Assembly: GCF_000244915.1 (NCBI RefSeq)
Contig: NZ_CM001442.1
Coordinates: 2,976,001 to 3,040,000 of the forward strand
Length of the DNA: 64,000 nt
Reading direction: 5' to 3'
Source: Bradyrhizobium sp. WSM471
GTDB taxonomy: Bacteria; Pseudomonadota; Alphaproteobacteria; Rhizobiales; Xanthobacteraceae
Shown here: positions 1-8,258 of the stretch, one piece after another
Layout of the letters: each line of letters opens with the position of its first letter
How positions within the stretch are numbered: the stretch's first letter is position 1
Notes under the pieces: generated by a model
Told to the model about the DNA's origin: nothing
The model's database searches: none
The model's input: the letters and a program-made list of their open reading frames with translations, nothing else
Position numbers and translations under genes: made by a program

Positions 1-1
1 C

Positions 2-649
2 GTGATCCGCCCGCGCGACAATCCGATCAAGAAGGAAGGTGGCCTCGCCGTGCTGCACGGTAACCTCGCCCCGCGCGGCGCGGTGATCAAGCAGTCAGCT
101 GCAAGCCCGAAACTGTTGCAGCACACCGGACGTGCCGTGGTGTTCGAATCCGTCGAGGATATGACGCTGCGGGTTGACGATCCTGATCTCGACGTCACCT
201 CCGATGACGTGCTGGTGCTGCGCAACGCCGGCCCCAAGGGCGCGCCCGGCATGCCCGAGGCGGGCTATCTGCCGATCCCGAAGAAGCTCGCGCGCGCCGG
301 CACCAAGGACATGGTGCGCATTTCCGACGCACGCATGAGCGGCACCGCGTTCGGCACCATCGTGCTGCACATCACACCGGAATCCGCCGTCGGCGGGCCG
401 CTGGCGCTGGTGCAGAACGGGGACATGATCCGGCTCGACGTCGCCAAGCGCAGCATCGAGCTTCTCGTCGATGCTTCTGAGCTGGAACGGCGGCATACGG
501 CATTGAAACCCGCGGCTGCGCCGGACGAGGCGCGGCGCGGCTATGCCTGGCTGTTCAACGAGACCATCATGCAGGCCGACGAGGGCTGCGATTTCGATTT
601 CATGCAGAGGACTGGGAAGAAGACTGAGCAGAAAACTAAGAGAGGGTGA
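2..649 (+). CDS. IlvD/Edd family dehydratase, C-terminal part (5' end cut off)
   Basis: The reading frame is open at the window edge, so only the last 215 residues are seen; the full family length is about 570-600. The IlvD/Edd family removes water from dihydroxy-acids or sugar acids (dihydroxy-acid dehydratase, phosphogluconate dehydratase, arabonate or xylonate dehydratase) using an Fe-S cluster. The visible part has the family's C-terminal barrel: HGNLAPRGAVIK near residue 19, the GPKGAPGMPE loop near 78 and the RISDARMSGTAFG segment near 103. The TRAP importer starts 63 bases downstream. That favours a sugar-acid substrate over branched-chain amino-acid synthesis, but this is inference. 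The cluster-binding cysteines lie mostly outside the window. Confidence 0.9.
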   Translation: MIRPRDNPIKKEGGLAVLHGNLAPRGAVIKQSAASPKLLQHTGRAVVFESVEDMTLRVDDPDLDVTSDDVLVLRNAGPKGAPGMPEAGYLPIPKKLARAGTKDMVRISDARMSGTAFGTIVLHITPESAVGGPLALVQNGDMIRLDVAKRSIELLVDASELERRHTALKPAAAPDEARRGYAWLFNETIMQADEGCDFDFMQRTGKKTEQKTKRG

Positions 650-711
650 CCAACCACCCGGAAGCGTAGCCCAGACCGCACAAGCGGCGGGCGTTAAAAC
701 AGGGGGAAACG

Positions 712-1719
712 ATGATCGCACGATCCATGCCAAGATTCTTACATCGGCTGGCGGCAACGGCCGCGATCCTGTTCGTCACGGGCGCATCGGCACAGGAGGT
801 GAAGCATTATCGCTTTGCCTACGACCAGCCGCGCAACACCGGCTATTCCATCGCGGGCGACCTCTTTGCCGACAAGCTCAAGGAATTGAGCAAAGGCACC
901 ATGATCATCGACCAATATCCGGGCGCGCAGCTCGGGCAGGAGCCGCAGGTGCTTCAGCTCGTGAAAGCGGGCGACGTCGAATTTGCGATCATCTCCTCGG
1001 CGAACACCGCGACGATCTCGCCGCAAGCGGGCGTGATGTCGTTGCACTTCCTCTTCCGCGACGAGAACCACGTGGTCAAGGGTCTGGCCGATCCAAAAGT
1101 GTTCGCAGCGCTAAAGACCATGATCGACGAGACCACGCAGGGTCTGCATGTGATCGCGACCGGCTCGCAGGGCGTGCGCCACATGTACTCCAAGAAGGAG
1201 ATCCACAATGTCGGCGACATCAAGGGCCTGAAGATCCGGGTGCAGGCGACCGCGACCGAGGACACCATGTTCCCGGCCTACGGCGCCCAGACCGTGCACA
1301 TGCCGTTCGGCAGCGTCTACACGAGCCTGCAGACCGGCGTCGTCGACGTCGCCGAGAACAGCATCAATGTCTACCTCGTCAACAAGCACTACGAGGTCGC
1401 GCCGGTCCTGAACATCACCGAGCATGAGGCCAACAACGCGCTGGTGTTCATCTCCGATAAGCTCTGGCAGAGCCTGTCGGCCGAGCAGAAGGGGTGGGTG
1501 CAGGCAGCGGGGAACGAGGTCAGCTCCAAGGAGCCGCAGAAGGCCTTCGACCTCGAACGCACTGCGGCAGAGAAGCTGAAGAAGATGGGCGTGAAGATCG
1601 TCGACAACGTCGACAAGAAGACCTTCACGGCGGTCGCCGATCCCTATCTCGACAAGCTCGCCAAGGAGCTCGGCCCGCACGCCGAGAAGATCAAGGATTT
1701 GATCCGCTCGATCAACTAG
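712..1719 (+). CDS. dctP: TRAP transporter solute-binding protein (DctP family)
   Basis: Periplasmic binding protein of a tripartite (TRAP) importer, 335 residues. It has a cleavable signal peptide (basic start, hydrophobic stretch at about 12-25, cleavage near ASAQE). The mature part has the DctP-family features: LGQEPQVLQLVKAG near 70, then IKGLKIRVQAT near 165, the segment that carries the arginine contacting the substrate carboxylate in family members. A strong ribosome site (AGGGGG) lies 6 bases before the ATG. The two membrane subunits follow after a 172-base gap that contains a palindromic repeat. The substrate is unknown; an organic or sugar acid is likely, because TRAP ligands are usually carboxylates and a dehydratase gene precedes it. 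Confidence 0.93.
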   Translation: MIARSMPRFLHRLAATAAILFVTGASAQEVKHYRFAYDQPRNTGYSIAGDLFADKLKELSKGTMIIDQYPGAQLGQEPQVLQLVKAGDVEFAIISSANTATISPQAGVMSLHFLFRDENHVVKGLADPKVFAALKTMIDETTQGLHVIATGSQGVRHMYSKKEIHNVGDIKGLKIRVQATATEDTMFPAYGAQTVHMPFGSVYTSLQTGVVDVAENSINVYLVNKHYEVAPVLNITEHEANNALVFISDKLWQSLSAEQKGWVQAAGNEVSSKEPQKAFDLERTAAEKLKKMGVKIVDNVDKKTFTAVADPYLDKLAKELGPHAEKIKDLIRSIN

Positions 1720-1750
1720 GCCGCCCGCGGAAATGTCCGTGCCTCCACGA

Positions 1751-1886
1751 GTCGCCCCGGCGAAGGCCGGGATCCATACGCCGCGGCGGAGCTTGGGGCA
1801 GGATAGCCGCCAGCTTGCTTTGACCACACGCAGCTGGGGCTATGGGTCCCGGCCCCCGTGCGCAGTAGCGCACTAGGCAGGGACGA
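1751..1886. repeat. Compound intergenic palindrome, degenerate family A copy
   Basis: The left half starts GTCGCCCCGGCGAAGGCCGG and folds as CCCGGC-GAAG-GCCGGG. The right half has TATGGGTCCCGG and ends GGGACGAC, the mirror image of the left edge. It is the same architecture as the copies at 9934 and 12096, with a decayed right hairpin. It lies between the TRAP binding-protein gene and the permease genes. Confidence 0.75.
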
Positions 1887-1891
1887 CATTG

Positions 1892-2473
1892 ATGGCCATC
1901 GCCGACAAACTGCTGGTGCAACGACAGCGCCACCTCAAATGGCGCGGGCTCGACTGGCTTGAGCTCACCTTGATGATCCTCTGCGGCGTGCTCTGCTTCG
2001 GCTTCTCGCTGTCGGTGACCGCCGACATCGTCACCCGCACCATCGGCCATCCCTGGCTCTGGCTCCAGGAAGTGACCTCGACGCTGTTCATCTATGCGAT
2101 TTTCGTCGGCACCGCGGCTGCGACCCGGCGCAACGACCATCTCTATCTCACCGCGATTTCCGAGGCGATGCACGGCACGCCGCGTCTGATCGTCGAGATC
2201 ATCATCCGGATCGTGGTGCTCGGCGTCGCCTTCTGCCTGATCGTGTACGGCTATCAGAACTATCTTCGGGGCTTCGGCAGTTTTCGCCTGCCGTCCGGCA
2301 CCCCGATCGCCTCGCTCTACGCGATCATCCCGCTGTCGGGCGTGCTGATCGGCCTGTTCACCATCGAGCAGCTCGTCAACGGTCTGCGCAACGGCTTTGA
2401 CCACCCCGAGCCGCCCGAGGAGGACGACGGGGCGCCTGTCATCACCGACGTACAGATGAGGGCGCAGCCGTGA
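1892..2473 (+). CDS. dctQ: TRAP transporter small permease (DctQ family)
   Basis: Small membrane subunit of the TRAP importer, 193 residues, with four predicted transmembrane segments (about 24-46, 60-80, 99-125 and 140-165), the standard DctQ layout. The WLWLQEV motif near 53 is typical of this subunit. I chose the ATG at 1892; a TTG one codon upstream is also in frame. The stop overlaps the GTG start of the large permease by four bases, so the two are translationally coupled. The C-terminal tail is acidic (EPPEEDDG). Confidence 0.9.
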   Translation: MAIADKLLVQRQRHLKWRGLDWLELTLMILCGVLCFGFSLSVTADIVTRTIGHPWLWLQEVTSTLFIYAIFVGTAAATRRNDHLYLTAISEAMHGTPRLIVEIIIRIVVLGVAFCLIVYGYQNYLRGFGSFRLPSGTPIASLYAIIPLSGVLIGLFTIEQLVNGLRNGFDHPEPPEEDDGAPVITDVQMRAQP

Positions 2474-3810
2474 GCGCACCCATTGTTCTGGCGTTGATGA
2501 CGGTCTGCTTCCTGTCCTTCGGCTATCTCGGCGTGCCCGTGCCGTTCTCGCTGATGGCCGGGGTCTTCATCGGCGCGCTGCTGTCGGACGTCTCGCTCGC
2601 CGCGATCATCCAGAAAATCTTCGACGGCGTCGATTCCGAGGCGCTGCTGGCGATCCCCTTCTTCTTGCTGGTCGGCGAGCTCATGAGCTCGGCCAATGTG
2701 GTGGTGCGAATAGCCAACCTCTCGGTGTCCCTCGTTGGCCACATCAGAGGTGGCCTGTCGCAGGTCGTGGTCGTCTTCAGCATGTTCTTCTCGGAAATGT
2801 CGGGCTCGACCACCGCCGACGTCGCCGTGATGAGCCGCGCTCTGGGCGGCCCGATGAAGCGCGAGGGCTACGAGCCGGCCTTCATCGCCGCCATCATCGC
2901 ATCCGCCTCGACGATTGCGGCGCTGGTGCCGCCGAGCATCACCGCGGTGGTCTATGGCGCCGTCGGCAACGTCTCGATCGCCGGCCTGTTCATGGCAGGC
3001 GTCGTGCCGGGCCTGATGATCGGCTTCGGGTTGATGATCTACTGCTATTTCTTCGGCCCGTCCGGCCTGCGCAAGCCGCGCGCGCCGCTGCGGCAGGTGG
3101 TGTTCGCGGCCGGCGATGCGGCGCTACCGCTGATGATTCCCGTGATCCTGCTCGGCGGCATTCTGACCGGCTGGTTCACGCCGACGGAAGCCGGCGTCGT
3201 TGCCGTGGTCTGGATTGTCGCGGTCGTGATCCCCGCGCTCAACCGCGGGCATATCAGGAAGATTCCGTACGATTTCTGCCTTGCGGGCCTGATCTTCTCG
3301 CTGCCGCTGATCACGATCGGCGCCGCCAACGCATTCGGCTGGATGCTCGCGTACTTGCGCGGTGCAAGCTACATCGCCGAAGTCATCACGTCGCTCGCGG
3401 GCAACGATCCGCATCTGATCATGCTCTTGATGGTGCTGCTGTTCACGATTGTCGGCGATTTCATCGAGCCGGTGCCGACCATCATCATCTTCATGCCGTT
3501 GGTCAACACGCTGACGGAAGCCGGCGACATCAACGCCGTGCATATGGGCGTGGTGCTGATCGCAACACTGGCCTTCGGCCTGATCACGCCGCCTTACGGC
3601 CTGGTGCTGCTGATGGCCTCGAAATTCGTCGGCGTCAGTTTCGCAAAGGCGCTACGCGCCGCATTGCCGATCTATCTGGTGTTCCTCGGGACGATCGCGT
3701 TTGCGATCTATTTCCCGAGTGTGGTGCTGTGGCTGCCGCGCCAAGTGCTCCCCGAGTCGGTCGGCTGCTTCAAGTCGCCGGCGGGGACGGGGTATATCTG
3801 TCCGCAGTAA
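2470..3810 (+). CDS. dctM: TRAP transporter large permease (DctM family)
   Basis: Large membrane subunit that carries substrate across the inner membrane, driven by an ion gradient. It has 446 residues and about 12 hydrophobic segments. The first half includes IPFFLLVGELM near 60 and the conserved stretch at about 113-121 (EMSGSTTAD); the second half has WFTPTEAGVVAV near 238, both hallmarks of DctM. The GTG start overlaps the dctQ stop. It ends four bases before the convergent enoyl-CoA hydratase gene; no terminator hairpin is visible between them. The last 20 residues, with two cysteines, are not strongly hydrophobic. Confidence 0.93.
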   Translation: MSAPIVLALMTVCFLSFGYLGVPVPFSLMAGVFIGALLSDVSLAAIIQKIFDGVDSEALLAIPFFLLVGELMSSANVVVRIANLSVSLVGHIRGGLSQVVVVFSMFFSEMSGSTTADVAVMSRALGGPMKREGYEPAFIAAIIASASTIAALVPPSITAVVYGAVGNVSIAGLFMAGVVPGLMIGFGLMIYCYFFGPSGLRKPRAPLRQVVFAAGDAALPLMIPVILLGGILTGWFTPTEAGVVAVVWIVAVVIPALNRGHIRKIPYDFCLAGLIFSLPLITIGAANAFGWMLAYLRGASYIAEVITSLAGNDPHLIMLLMVLLFTIVGDFIEPVPTIIIFMPLVNTLTEAGDINAVHMGVVLIATLAFGLITPPYGLVLLMASKFVGVSFAKALRAALPIYLVFLGTIAFAIYFPSVVLWLPRQVLPESVGCFKSPAGTGYICPQ

Positions 3811-3813
3811 GAG

Positions 3814-4608
3814 CTACTTGCCTTTACTCGTGAATTTCTTCACGGCGGTTCGAAACTCCTCCGTGTTCATCGCCATGATGATCTTGTGCTCCTCGGCGTC
3901 GAGTTGCTGCTTCACCGCCGTGGTGGCCGCGGAATAGACCAGCGACTTGGTGCCCCCGATTGCGGCCGGCGGGTTCTGCGCGAGACGTTCGGCAAGCAGC
4001 CGCGTGGCCGCTTTCAGCTCAGTCGCAGGGACGGTCTTGGCAACCAGGCCCCATTCATAGGCTTGCTGTGCGGTAAAATTGTCCTCCGCCAGGAAAATCT
4101 GCAGCGCGCGGCGGGAGCCGACCGTGTTGACGATGCCGACCGTAGATCCGCCATCCGGCGACACCCCGATCTTGGCGTAGGCCGGCGTGAATTTGGCATC
4201 CTCCGCAGCGATGCAGAGATCGGTGACAAAGGCGAGGCCCATGCCGGCGCCGGCCGCCGAGCCGTGCACGCTGGACAGCGAGATCTTCGGCATGCGCCGG
4301 ATGATCTCGATGAAGGCATGATAGTGCTTCAAGAGCTCGCCGACGACAGGCGTCACCGTGTTGGCCTCAGCCGCCGCACCGATCGTCTGCAGATCGCCGC
4401 CGGCCGAGAAGGCGCGGCCTTCGCCTTCGAGGACCACGACCCTGATATCGTCGGCGCCTTCGATGTAAGCCGCAAGCTGTTCGAGCTTTTGCGCAATCGC
4501 CAGGTTGATCGAATTGAACGCGGCGGGCCGGTTCAGCGTGATGGTCGCGATCGGCCCGTCGATCCGCAGCAAGGCGGGATCGTCGGGCTGGGAGACGGGA
4601 GCTGGCAT
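3814..4608 (-). CDS. Enoyl-CoA hydratase/isomerase family protein
   Basis: Crotonase-fold enzyme of 264 residues, the normal length. The first oxyanion-hole segment is GRAFSAGGDLQ near 68. The second is GSAAGAGMGLAF near 117, where hydratases usually carry a catalytic glutamate in the next helix. Here the corresponding stretch reads FVTDLCIAAEDAKF, and one of the two classical catalytic glutamates is not obvious, so hydratase activity should not be assumed. The substrate is an acyl-CoA. It is convergent with the TRAP operon and divergent from the flavoprotein gene. The ATG at 4608 has a GGGGA ribosome site 7-8 bases upstream. Confidence 0.88.
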   Translation of the reverse strand: MPAPVSQPDDPALLRIDGPIATITLNRPAAFNSINLAIAQKLEQLAAYIEGADDIRVVVLEGEGRAFSAGGDLQTIGAAAEANTVTPVVGELLKHYHAFIEIIRRMPKISLSSVHGSAAGAGMGLAFVTDLCIAAEDAKFTPAYAKIGVSPDGGSTVGIVNTVGSRRALQIFLAEDNFTAQQAYEWGLVAKTVPATELKAATRLLAERLAQNPPAAIGGTKSLVYSAATTAVKQQLDAEEHKIIMAMNTEEFRTAVKKFTSKGK

Positions 4609-4795
4609 CTTGAAATCCCCGGCATGAGGTTGGAGCTCGAACTAAAACGCAGAAGGCGAGGGGTGACAATCCCCGGCAGGCGCCCTTGCGCAATGCGGAA
4701 CGATAGGCTCAAATGGACCTGCCTTCGTCAGGGACGGACACGAGCGCCGGCTCCTCCTGGGCAAGCAAGCCAAAATCAGCGCGAGAGGAGACGAC

Positions 4796-4837
4796 ATGGG
4801 TGACGCTCGTGTCTTGCGGAAATGGGCTGTCCGATGA
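4796..4837 (+). CDS. 13-codon leader ORF coupled to the flavoprotein gene
   Basis: A short ORF encoding MGDARVLRKWAVR. It has the best ribosome-binding site in the region (GAGAGGAG at 4783-4790, five bases before its ATG). Its TGA (4835-4837) overlaps the ATG at 4834 of the next gene in the ATGA arrangement. The downstream start has no good site of its own, so this ORF may deliver ribosomes to it. The peptide is basic and probably has no function of its own. An untranslated explanation (annotated start at 4822) cannot be excluded. Confidence 0.5.
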   Translation: MGDARVLRKWAVR

Positions 4838-6054
4838 CGCATGGTCCGGTGATCATTATCGGTGCCGGCCATGGCGGCTACCAGGTCGCGGCTTCCCTGC
4901 GTCAGGCGGGCTTTTCTGCTGCTATCTGCCTGATCAACGACGAGGCGCATCTGCCCTATCAGCGGCCGCCTTTGTCCAAGGCCTACATCAAGGGTTCCGC
5001 CGGACCGGAGAGCCTGATGTTCCGGCCGGAGAAATTCTACCAGGACCAGACCATCGAGCTGGTCGCGGACCGCGCCGTGTCGATCGACCGCGCGGGGCGC
5101 AAGGTGCTGCTCGCCACGGGCAAGACGCTGCCCTACGGCCACCTCGTGCTGGCGACCGGCGCGCGCAACCGGCTGCTCGATCTGCCGAACGCCAATCTCC
5201 CCGACGTGAAATATTTGCGCATCCTCGACGAGAGCGAGGCGCTGCGGCAGATCATGCCGTCGAAGACGCGGGTGGTGGTGATCGGCGCCGGCTTCATCGG
5301 CCTCGAATTCGCAGCCACCGCGCGCATCAAGGGCCTCGAGGTCGACGTGCTCGAACTCGCCCCGCGCGTGATGGCGCGCGCGGTGACGGCGGAGGTCTCG
5401 GACTATTTTCAGGCGCGGCATCGCGAGGCCGGCATCCGCATTCACCTCGGCGTACAGGCAACGTCCATCGAGGCGGAGGACGGCAAGGTCACCGGCGTCT
5501 CCTTGAGCGACGGAAGGCATCTGCCGGCCGATCTCGTCGTGGTCGGCGTCGGCGTGCTGCCGAACATCGAGCTTGCGGCGGAGGCGGGGCTGCCGGTCGC
5601 GGCCGGTATCATCGTCGACGAATATCTCTCGACGGCTGATCCCGATATCTCGGCGATCGGCGATTGCGCGCTGTTCAAGAGCCCGCGCTTCGGCGGATCG
5701 CAGCGGCTGGAATCGGTGCAGAATGCCACCGATCACGCGCGCTGCCTCGCGGCACGGCTGACCGGCGACCGCAAGGCCTATGACAGCCATCCCTGGTTCT
5801 GGAGCGACCAGGGCGAGGACAAGCTCCAGATCGCAGGCCTCACCACCGGCTACGACCGCGTCGTGCTACGCGGCGATCCCGCCAGGAAGGCGTTCTCGGC
5901 GTTCTGCTACAAGGGGGACAATCTGCTCGGCATCGAATCGATCAACCGTGCCGGCGACCACATGTTCGGCCGCCGCCTGTTCGGCCTGGATCGCTCGATC
6001 ACCCCGGAGCAGGCCGCCGATGAAAGTTTTGACCTGAAGAGCGCGCTGGCGTGA
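4834..6054 (+). CDS. FAD-dependent ferredoxin reductase (putidaredoxin/rhodocoxin reductase type)
   Basis: Pyridine-nucleotide-disulfide-oxidoreductase-fold flavoprotein of 406 residues that passes electrons from NAD(P)H to a small ferredoxin. The N-terminal FAD loop is VIIIGAGHGGYQ. The FAD-side motif is YQRPPLSK near 45. The NAD loop is VVVIGAGFIGLEFA near 147. The second FAD motif is AIGDCALF near 270. RLESVQNATDHA near 290 and the HPWFWSDQ segment near 320 place it in the P450/dioxygenase reductase subgroup. No ferredoxin gene is in the window, so its partner is encoded elsewhere; the P450 at 18027 is one possible terminal acceptor. An alternative ATG at 4822 would add four residues. Confidence 0.88.
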   Translation: MTHGPVIIIGAGHGGYQVAASLRQAGFSAAICLINDEAHLPYQRPPLSKAYIKGSAGPESLMFRPEKFYQDQTIELVADRAVSIDRAGRKVLLATGKTLPYGHLVLATGARNRLLDLPNANLPDVKYLRILDESEALRQIMPSKTRVVVIGAGFIGLEFAATARIKGLEVDVLELAPRVMARAVTAEVSDYFQARHREAGIRIHLGVQATSIEAEDGKVTGVSLSDGRHLPADLVVVGVGVLPNIELAAEAGLPVAAGIIVDEYLSTADPDISAIGDCALFKSPRFGGSQRLESVQNATDHARCLAARLTGDRKAYDSHPWFWSDQGEDKLQIAGLTTGYDRVVLRGDPARKAFSAFCYKGDNLLGIESINRAGDHMFGRRLFGLDRSITPEQAADESFDLKSALA

Positions 6055-6062
6055 GTCTCTTC

Positions 6063-6195
6063 TCCCTCCCCCCGTTCTTACGCGGAGAGGGTCGGGGTGA
6101 GGGGCTCTCTCCGCAAATGAGATGAGCGTGAAACCTGTACCCCCTCACCCGGATTGCTTCGCAATCCGACCTCTCCCCGCAAGCGGGGCGAGGTT
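6063..6195. repeat. Compound intergenic palindrome, family B
   Basis: The left element is a pyrimidine/purine-rich hairpin (CTCCCTCC... GAGAGGGTCGGGGTGAGGG). The right element is CCCTCACCCGG-ATTGCTTCGCAAT-CCGACCTC followed by CCCCGCAAGCGGGG. The same two-part design recurs at 13121 and 30333. It fills the space between the convergent flavoprotein and ribokinase genes. Confidence 0.85.
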
Positions 6196-6204
6196 AGAAA
6201 GGCA

Positions 6205-7122
6205 TCAGTTCGCGTTAAGCACCGCGACGACTTCCCCAGCCGTCGGCATCGACGGTCCCGCGCCCATGCGCTGCACGGAGATCGAGGCGGCGGCATTGGC
6301 GAAGGCGAGTGCCGGGCGCAAGTCGACGCCGTCGGCGAGTTGCGCCGCGAGCGCTCCCACAAAACAATCGCCTGCGCCCGTGGTGTCGATCGCCTTCACC
6401 ACGCGGCCTGGCACCGAAATCTCCTCGTGTCCCGCGAGCGCCAGCACGCCACGCTTGCCGAGGGTCACGCAGATGATCTGGTCCTGGCGCGCCCGAAGTT
6501 TTCGCGCGACGTCGATGATCCGCGCGGCCTCGTCACTGTCGGACAACTCCACGCCGGCGAGGAGGCCGAGCTCGGTCTCGTTCAGTACGAGGATGTCGAC
6601 CAGCGCGAGCAATTCGCTCGACATGGTTTGTGCCGGGGCCGGATTGAGCAGCGTCGTGGCGCCGGCGTCGCGAGCCCGTTGGAAGAACGCGGCGATCGTC
6701 GGCAGCGGGATCTCGAATTGGCTGACCGCGACATCGCCCTTCGCCAGCGGCGCGGCCGCGACGTCGTCGACGCCGACGAGCGCATTGCTGCCGGGAATGA
6801 CGACGATGGTGTTGTCGGCCTCCGCCACCGTGATGATGGCGGTGCCGGTGTGCGCCTCGGCCGTCTCGCGGATCGCGCCGAGATCGATACCTTGTGTGCC
6901 GAGGAACGTCCTCAGCTCACCGCCGAACGAATCCCTGCCCAGCCGGCCTATCAACGTGGTCCGCGCGCCAAGCCGCGACGCCGCGACCGCCTGGTTGGCG
7001 CCCTTGCCGCCGGGAAAATACAGCACCCGCTTGCCGGCGACGGTCTCGCCGACTTTCGGATGGCGATCGGCCGTCGCCACCACATCCATGTTGATGCTGC
7101 CGGCGACGAAGACGCGCCCCAT
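6205..7122 (-). CDS. rbsK: Ribokinase (PfkB family)
   Basis: PfkB-fold sugar kinase of 305 residues, predicted to phosphorylate ribose or a similar sugar with ATP. Family signatures are GSINMDVVA at the N-terminus, FPGGKGANQA near 35 and the C-terminal DTTGAGDCFVGALAA near 245, whose aspartate is the catalytic base. The open frame extends upstream, but the start at 7122 is right: GAGG sits 7 bases before the ATG and the first strand starts immediately after. The second sugar kinase lies 32 bases upstream on the same strand, so the two are probably one transcript. No rbs transporter genes are adjacent. Confidence 0.88.
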   Translation of the reverse strand: MGRVFVAGSINMDVVATADRHPKVGETVAGKRVLYFPGGKGANQAVAASRLGARTTLIGRLGRDSFGGELRTFLGTQGIDLGAIRETAEAHTGTAIITVAEADNTIVVIPGSNALVGVDDVAAAPLAKGDVAVSQFEIPLPTIAAFFQRARDAGATTLLNPAPAQTMSSELLALVDILVLNETELGLLAGVELSDSDEAARIIDVARKLRARQDQIICVTLGKRGVLALAGHEEISVPGRVVKAIDTTGAGDCFVGALAAQLADGVDLRPALAFANAAASISVQRMGAGPSMPTAGEVVAVLNAN

Positions 7123-7154
7123 AAAAAACCTCGGATGAGAGACCTCGGCGAACG

Positions 7155-8048
7155 CTAGACCCTGACCTCGAACTCGTGCCTCACCTTGGCGATGTCGACA
7201 AGGGTCGGCAGGCCGGCTTCGTTGCCAAGACGTTGGATCTTGAAGGTCGAGGCTGCCCGGGCAAAATCGAAATGCTCGCGCCAGCTTTTGCCGGGATGGG
7301 CGAGATAAGAATAGACATAGGCGCCGTGGAAGACGTCGCCGGCGCCGTTGGTGTCGATCACGCGCTCGCGCGGAATCGGCATCGCCGGCATCACCTGCAC
7401 CGTTCCGGTCTCGTCGTACCAGAGCAGGCCCTTCTCGCCCATGGTGATGCCGCCGATCTTGCAGCCGCGGCTCTTGAGATAGTCCAGCATCTTCTCCGGC
7501 GTCAGGTCCATCTGCTCGCACAGGCGCTCGGCGACGATCGCGACGTCGATGAATTCCAATAGCTCATGCGTGTTGGTGCGCAGGCCGCCACCGTCGAGCG
7601 AGGTCAAGATGCCGGCCTCGCGGCAGACTTTCGCGTAGTGGATCGCGGCATCGGGCTGATGGCCGTCGACATGCAGTGCGCGGCAGCCGCCGAGATTGAG
7701 CATCGGGAACGGATGGATGTGGTCGTCGTCGCGGCAGCGGACGATGGCGCGCTTGCCGTCCTTGGGCATGATGAAGGATAGCGAGGACTGGTTGACCTTC
7801 CGCCCATGCAGCGAGATCGCATATTTCGCGCACATGTCCATGAACATGCGGCCGAGCCAGTCATTGGCCGCCGTGGCGATCAGATCGGGCACGATGCCGA
7901 GCTTGGCGCAGCAGAATGCCGCCGTCACCGCATTGCCGCCGAAGGAAACCGCGTAGTCGGAAGCCACGTGCTTCTCGTCGCCGGTCGGCATGTGGTCGGT
8001 AATGAAGACGACGTCGATATAGGTCTGTCCGATGAAGAGAGCCTGCAT
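7155..8048 (-). CDS. PfkB-family sugar kinase, specificity unknown
   Basis: A second PfkB-fold kinase, 297 residues, only distantly similar to the neighbouring ribokinase. It has the N-terminal FIGQTYIDVVF strand, the substrate-side VSFGGNAVTAA near 29 and the catalytic DTNGAGDVFHGAY near 233, with the essential GAGD. Kinases with this GAGDVFHGA wording include sulfofructose and related sugar kinases, but no sulfosugar genes are nearby, so I do not assign a substrate. The start at 8048 is chosen because residues upstream in the frame do not resemble the family. It is divergent from the VOC gene across 210 bases. Confidence 0.82.
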   Translation of the reverse strand: MQALFIGQTYIDVVFITDHMPTGDEKHVASDYAVSFGGNAVTAAFCCAKLGIVPDLIATAANDWLGRMFMDMCAKYAISLHGRKVNQSSLSFIMPKDGKRAIVRCRDDDHIHPFPMLNLGGCRALHVDGHQPDAAIHYAKVCREAGILTSLDGGGLRTNTHELLEFIDVAIVAERLCEQMDLTPEKMLDYLKSRGCKIGGITMGEKGLLWYDETGTVQVMPAMPIPRERVIDTNGAGDVFHGAYVYSYLAHPGKSWREHFDFARAASTFKIQRLGNEAGLPTLVDIAKVRHEFEVRV

Positions 8049-8258
8049 TGCTTGTCCGTGATGCGCTTTGTGGTCCCGGCCGGCGCGCTTACTGTAACAC
8101 CGGTTCCGCCGCGGGACCGCTGAAATTATTCGCAAAACCGCCGCTGGGAGTGCTTGAGGTCGGCATGCGGCCGGAATACGACCATCACCGGGCAATGCCA
8201 AGCCCGGACAAACGCCGTCTCTCGGTCCACGGTTCCGGGCCGATCAACAGGGGGAAAC

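Noticed and set aside
543..1427. 294-codon plus-strand frame overlapping the dehydratase end and dctP
   Set aside because: Lies in the wrong frame of dctP, Arg/Ala/Gly-rich, no motif; the signal peptide and ribosome site favour dctP.
3886..4803. 305-codon plus-strand frame over the enoyl-CoA hydratase gene
   Set aside because: Antisense shadow of the hydratase; no recognisable domain.
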